Part shown: positions 32,814 through 33,096 of the stretch, piece by piece | How the letters are laid out: every line of letters begins with the position of its first letter | Position numbering within the stretch: position 1 is the stretch's first letter | Origin: Rhodocyclales bacterium | GTDB taxonomy: Bacteria; Pseudomonadota; Gammaproteobacteria; Burkholderiales; Rhodocyclaceae | DNA length: 33,096 nt | Direction: 5' to 3' | Assembly: GCA_016177805.1 (NCBI GenBank) | Contig: JACOUN010000026.1 | Location: forward strand, 1 to 33,096 | Translations under genes and position numbers: made by a program | Notes under the pieces: generated by a model | What the model saw: the letters and a program-made list of their open reading frames with translations, nothing else | Databases searched by the model: none | Told to the model about the DNA's origin: nothing

Positions 32814-33096
32814 ATGAAGTTTCCTGTTCCGCACGACGTCAAGGCTGGCCAGATTCCGGGGACCGAAGGTTGGGAACGGATGTATCCGTACCAGTACCAG
32901 TTCGTCACCGACGACCCGAAGCGCAACCAGTACGAGAAGGACACCTTCTGGTTCTACGACGGCCTGCACTACCCGGAGCCGTTGTACCCGTTCGACACCA
33001 TCTGGGACGAGGCCTGGTATCTGGCGCTGTCGCAGTTCAACAACCGCATCTTCCAGGTGCCGCCGGTACGCGGCGTCGATCATCGCATCATCAATG
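32814..33096 (+). CDS. ppsA: Probable phenylphosphate synthase subunit PpsA, N-terminal part
   Basis: Only the first 94 codons are inside the window; the gene runs on past the edge. The visible protein starts KFPVPHDVKAGQIPGTEGW and continues with RMYPYQYQFVTDD, DTFWFYDGLHYPEPLYPFD and LSQFNNRIFQVPPVRGVDHR. I recognise this as the N-terminus of the roughly 70-kDa subunit of phenylphosphate synthase from Thauera aromatica and relatives, a PEP-synthase-related enzyme that phosphorylates phenol with ATP in the first step of anaerobic phenol degradation. The recognition is from memory, and a related PEP-utilising enzyme acting on another phenolic compound remains possible. AAGGAGG (32801-32807) lies six bases before the ATG. 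The upstream enhancers and sigma-54 promoter fit a phenol-induced operon start. Confidence 0.72.
   Translation, partial: MKFPVPHDVKAGQIPGTEGWERMYPYQYQFVTDDPKRNQYEKDTFWFYDGLHYPEPLYPFDTIWDEAWYLALSQFNNRIFQVPPVRGVDHRIIN

Noticed and set aside
1..33096. CRISPR arrays, rRNA genes or known riboswitches
   Set aside because: No regularly spaced direct repeats, rRNA sequence or recognisable riboswitch core was seen on either strand.

Overview
The window looks like chromosomal DNA of a high-GC betaproteobacterium. The gene content fits the denitrifying, aromatic-degrading Rhodocyclales (the Thauera / Aromatoleum / Azoarcus group). This placement rests on the style of the protein families and above all on the right edge, where a XylR/DmpR-type sigma-54 activator diverges from a gene whose N-terminus resembles the phenylphosphate synthase subunit PpsA of anaerobic phenol degradation. 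No phage, integrase, intact insertion sequence or CRISPR array was seen. Most of the window is ordinary, tightly packed chromosome.

Layout. 1-1.3 kb: a ParE-like toxin cut off near its start, then a hexose-6-phosphate mutarotase. 1.35-2.9 kb: a SEC-C / pRiA4b-ORF3-like protein closed by a clear terminator. 3.0-6.6 kb: tex, an ArsC/Spx-like thioredoxin-fold protein, and an Hsp33 homologue that has lost all four zinc-binding cysteines. 6.65-8.9 kb: minC-minD-minE and a small monooxygenase-fold protein with no proper start codon. 8.9-9.05 kb: a 163-bp nested palindrome. 9.07-11.3 kb (minus strand): egtD behind an orphan LivJ-type binding protein. 11.7-15.9 kb: the amino-acid ABC transporter aapJQMP, then a DUF3750 gene. 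16.7-16.9 kb: a cluster of REP-like repeats. 17.0-21.5 kb: a TonB-dependent receptor, a YfiR-family protein and a CHASE8-GGDEF-EAL protein in overlapping order, which looks like an envelope-to-c-di-GMP signalling module. 21.6-23.7 kb: a small unknown protein and a chemoreceptor with a C-terminal sensor-like domain and a FliA-type promoter. 23.9-29.1 kb: translation genes lysS, mnmC, gltX and tRNA-Val(CAC). 29.1-30.0 kb: a class I methyltransferase.

30.1-33.1 kb is the most interesting part. A YhbP-like protein gene overlaps the end of the XylR/DmpR-type activator gene by ATGA. The 448-bp gap between the activator and the ppsA-like gene holds a perfect FNR/Anr palindrome. That palindrome sits where a class II FNR-activated promoter for the regulator would need it. 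The gap also holds two 16-bp DmpR-like upstream activating sequences 42 bp apart and a near-perfect -24/-12 promoter facing ppsA. Read together, this predicts a two-input circuit: low oxygen raises the regulator, and a phenolic effector lets it fire the sigma-54 promoter of the catabolic operon that continues beyond the window.

All family names come from reading the translated sequence and remembered family features; no database search was run.
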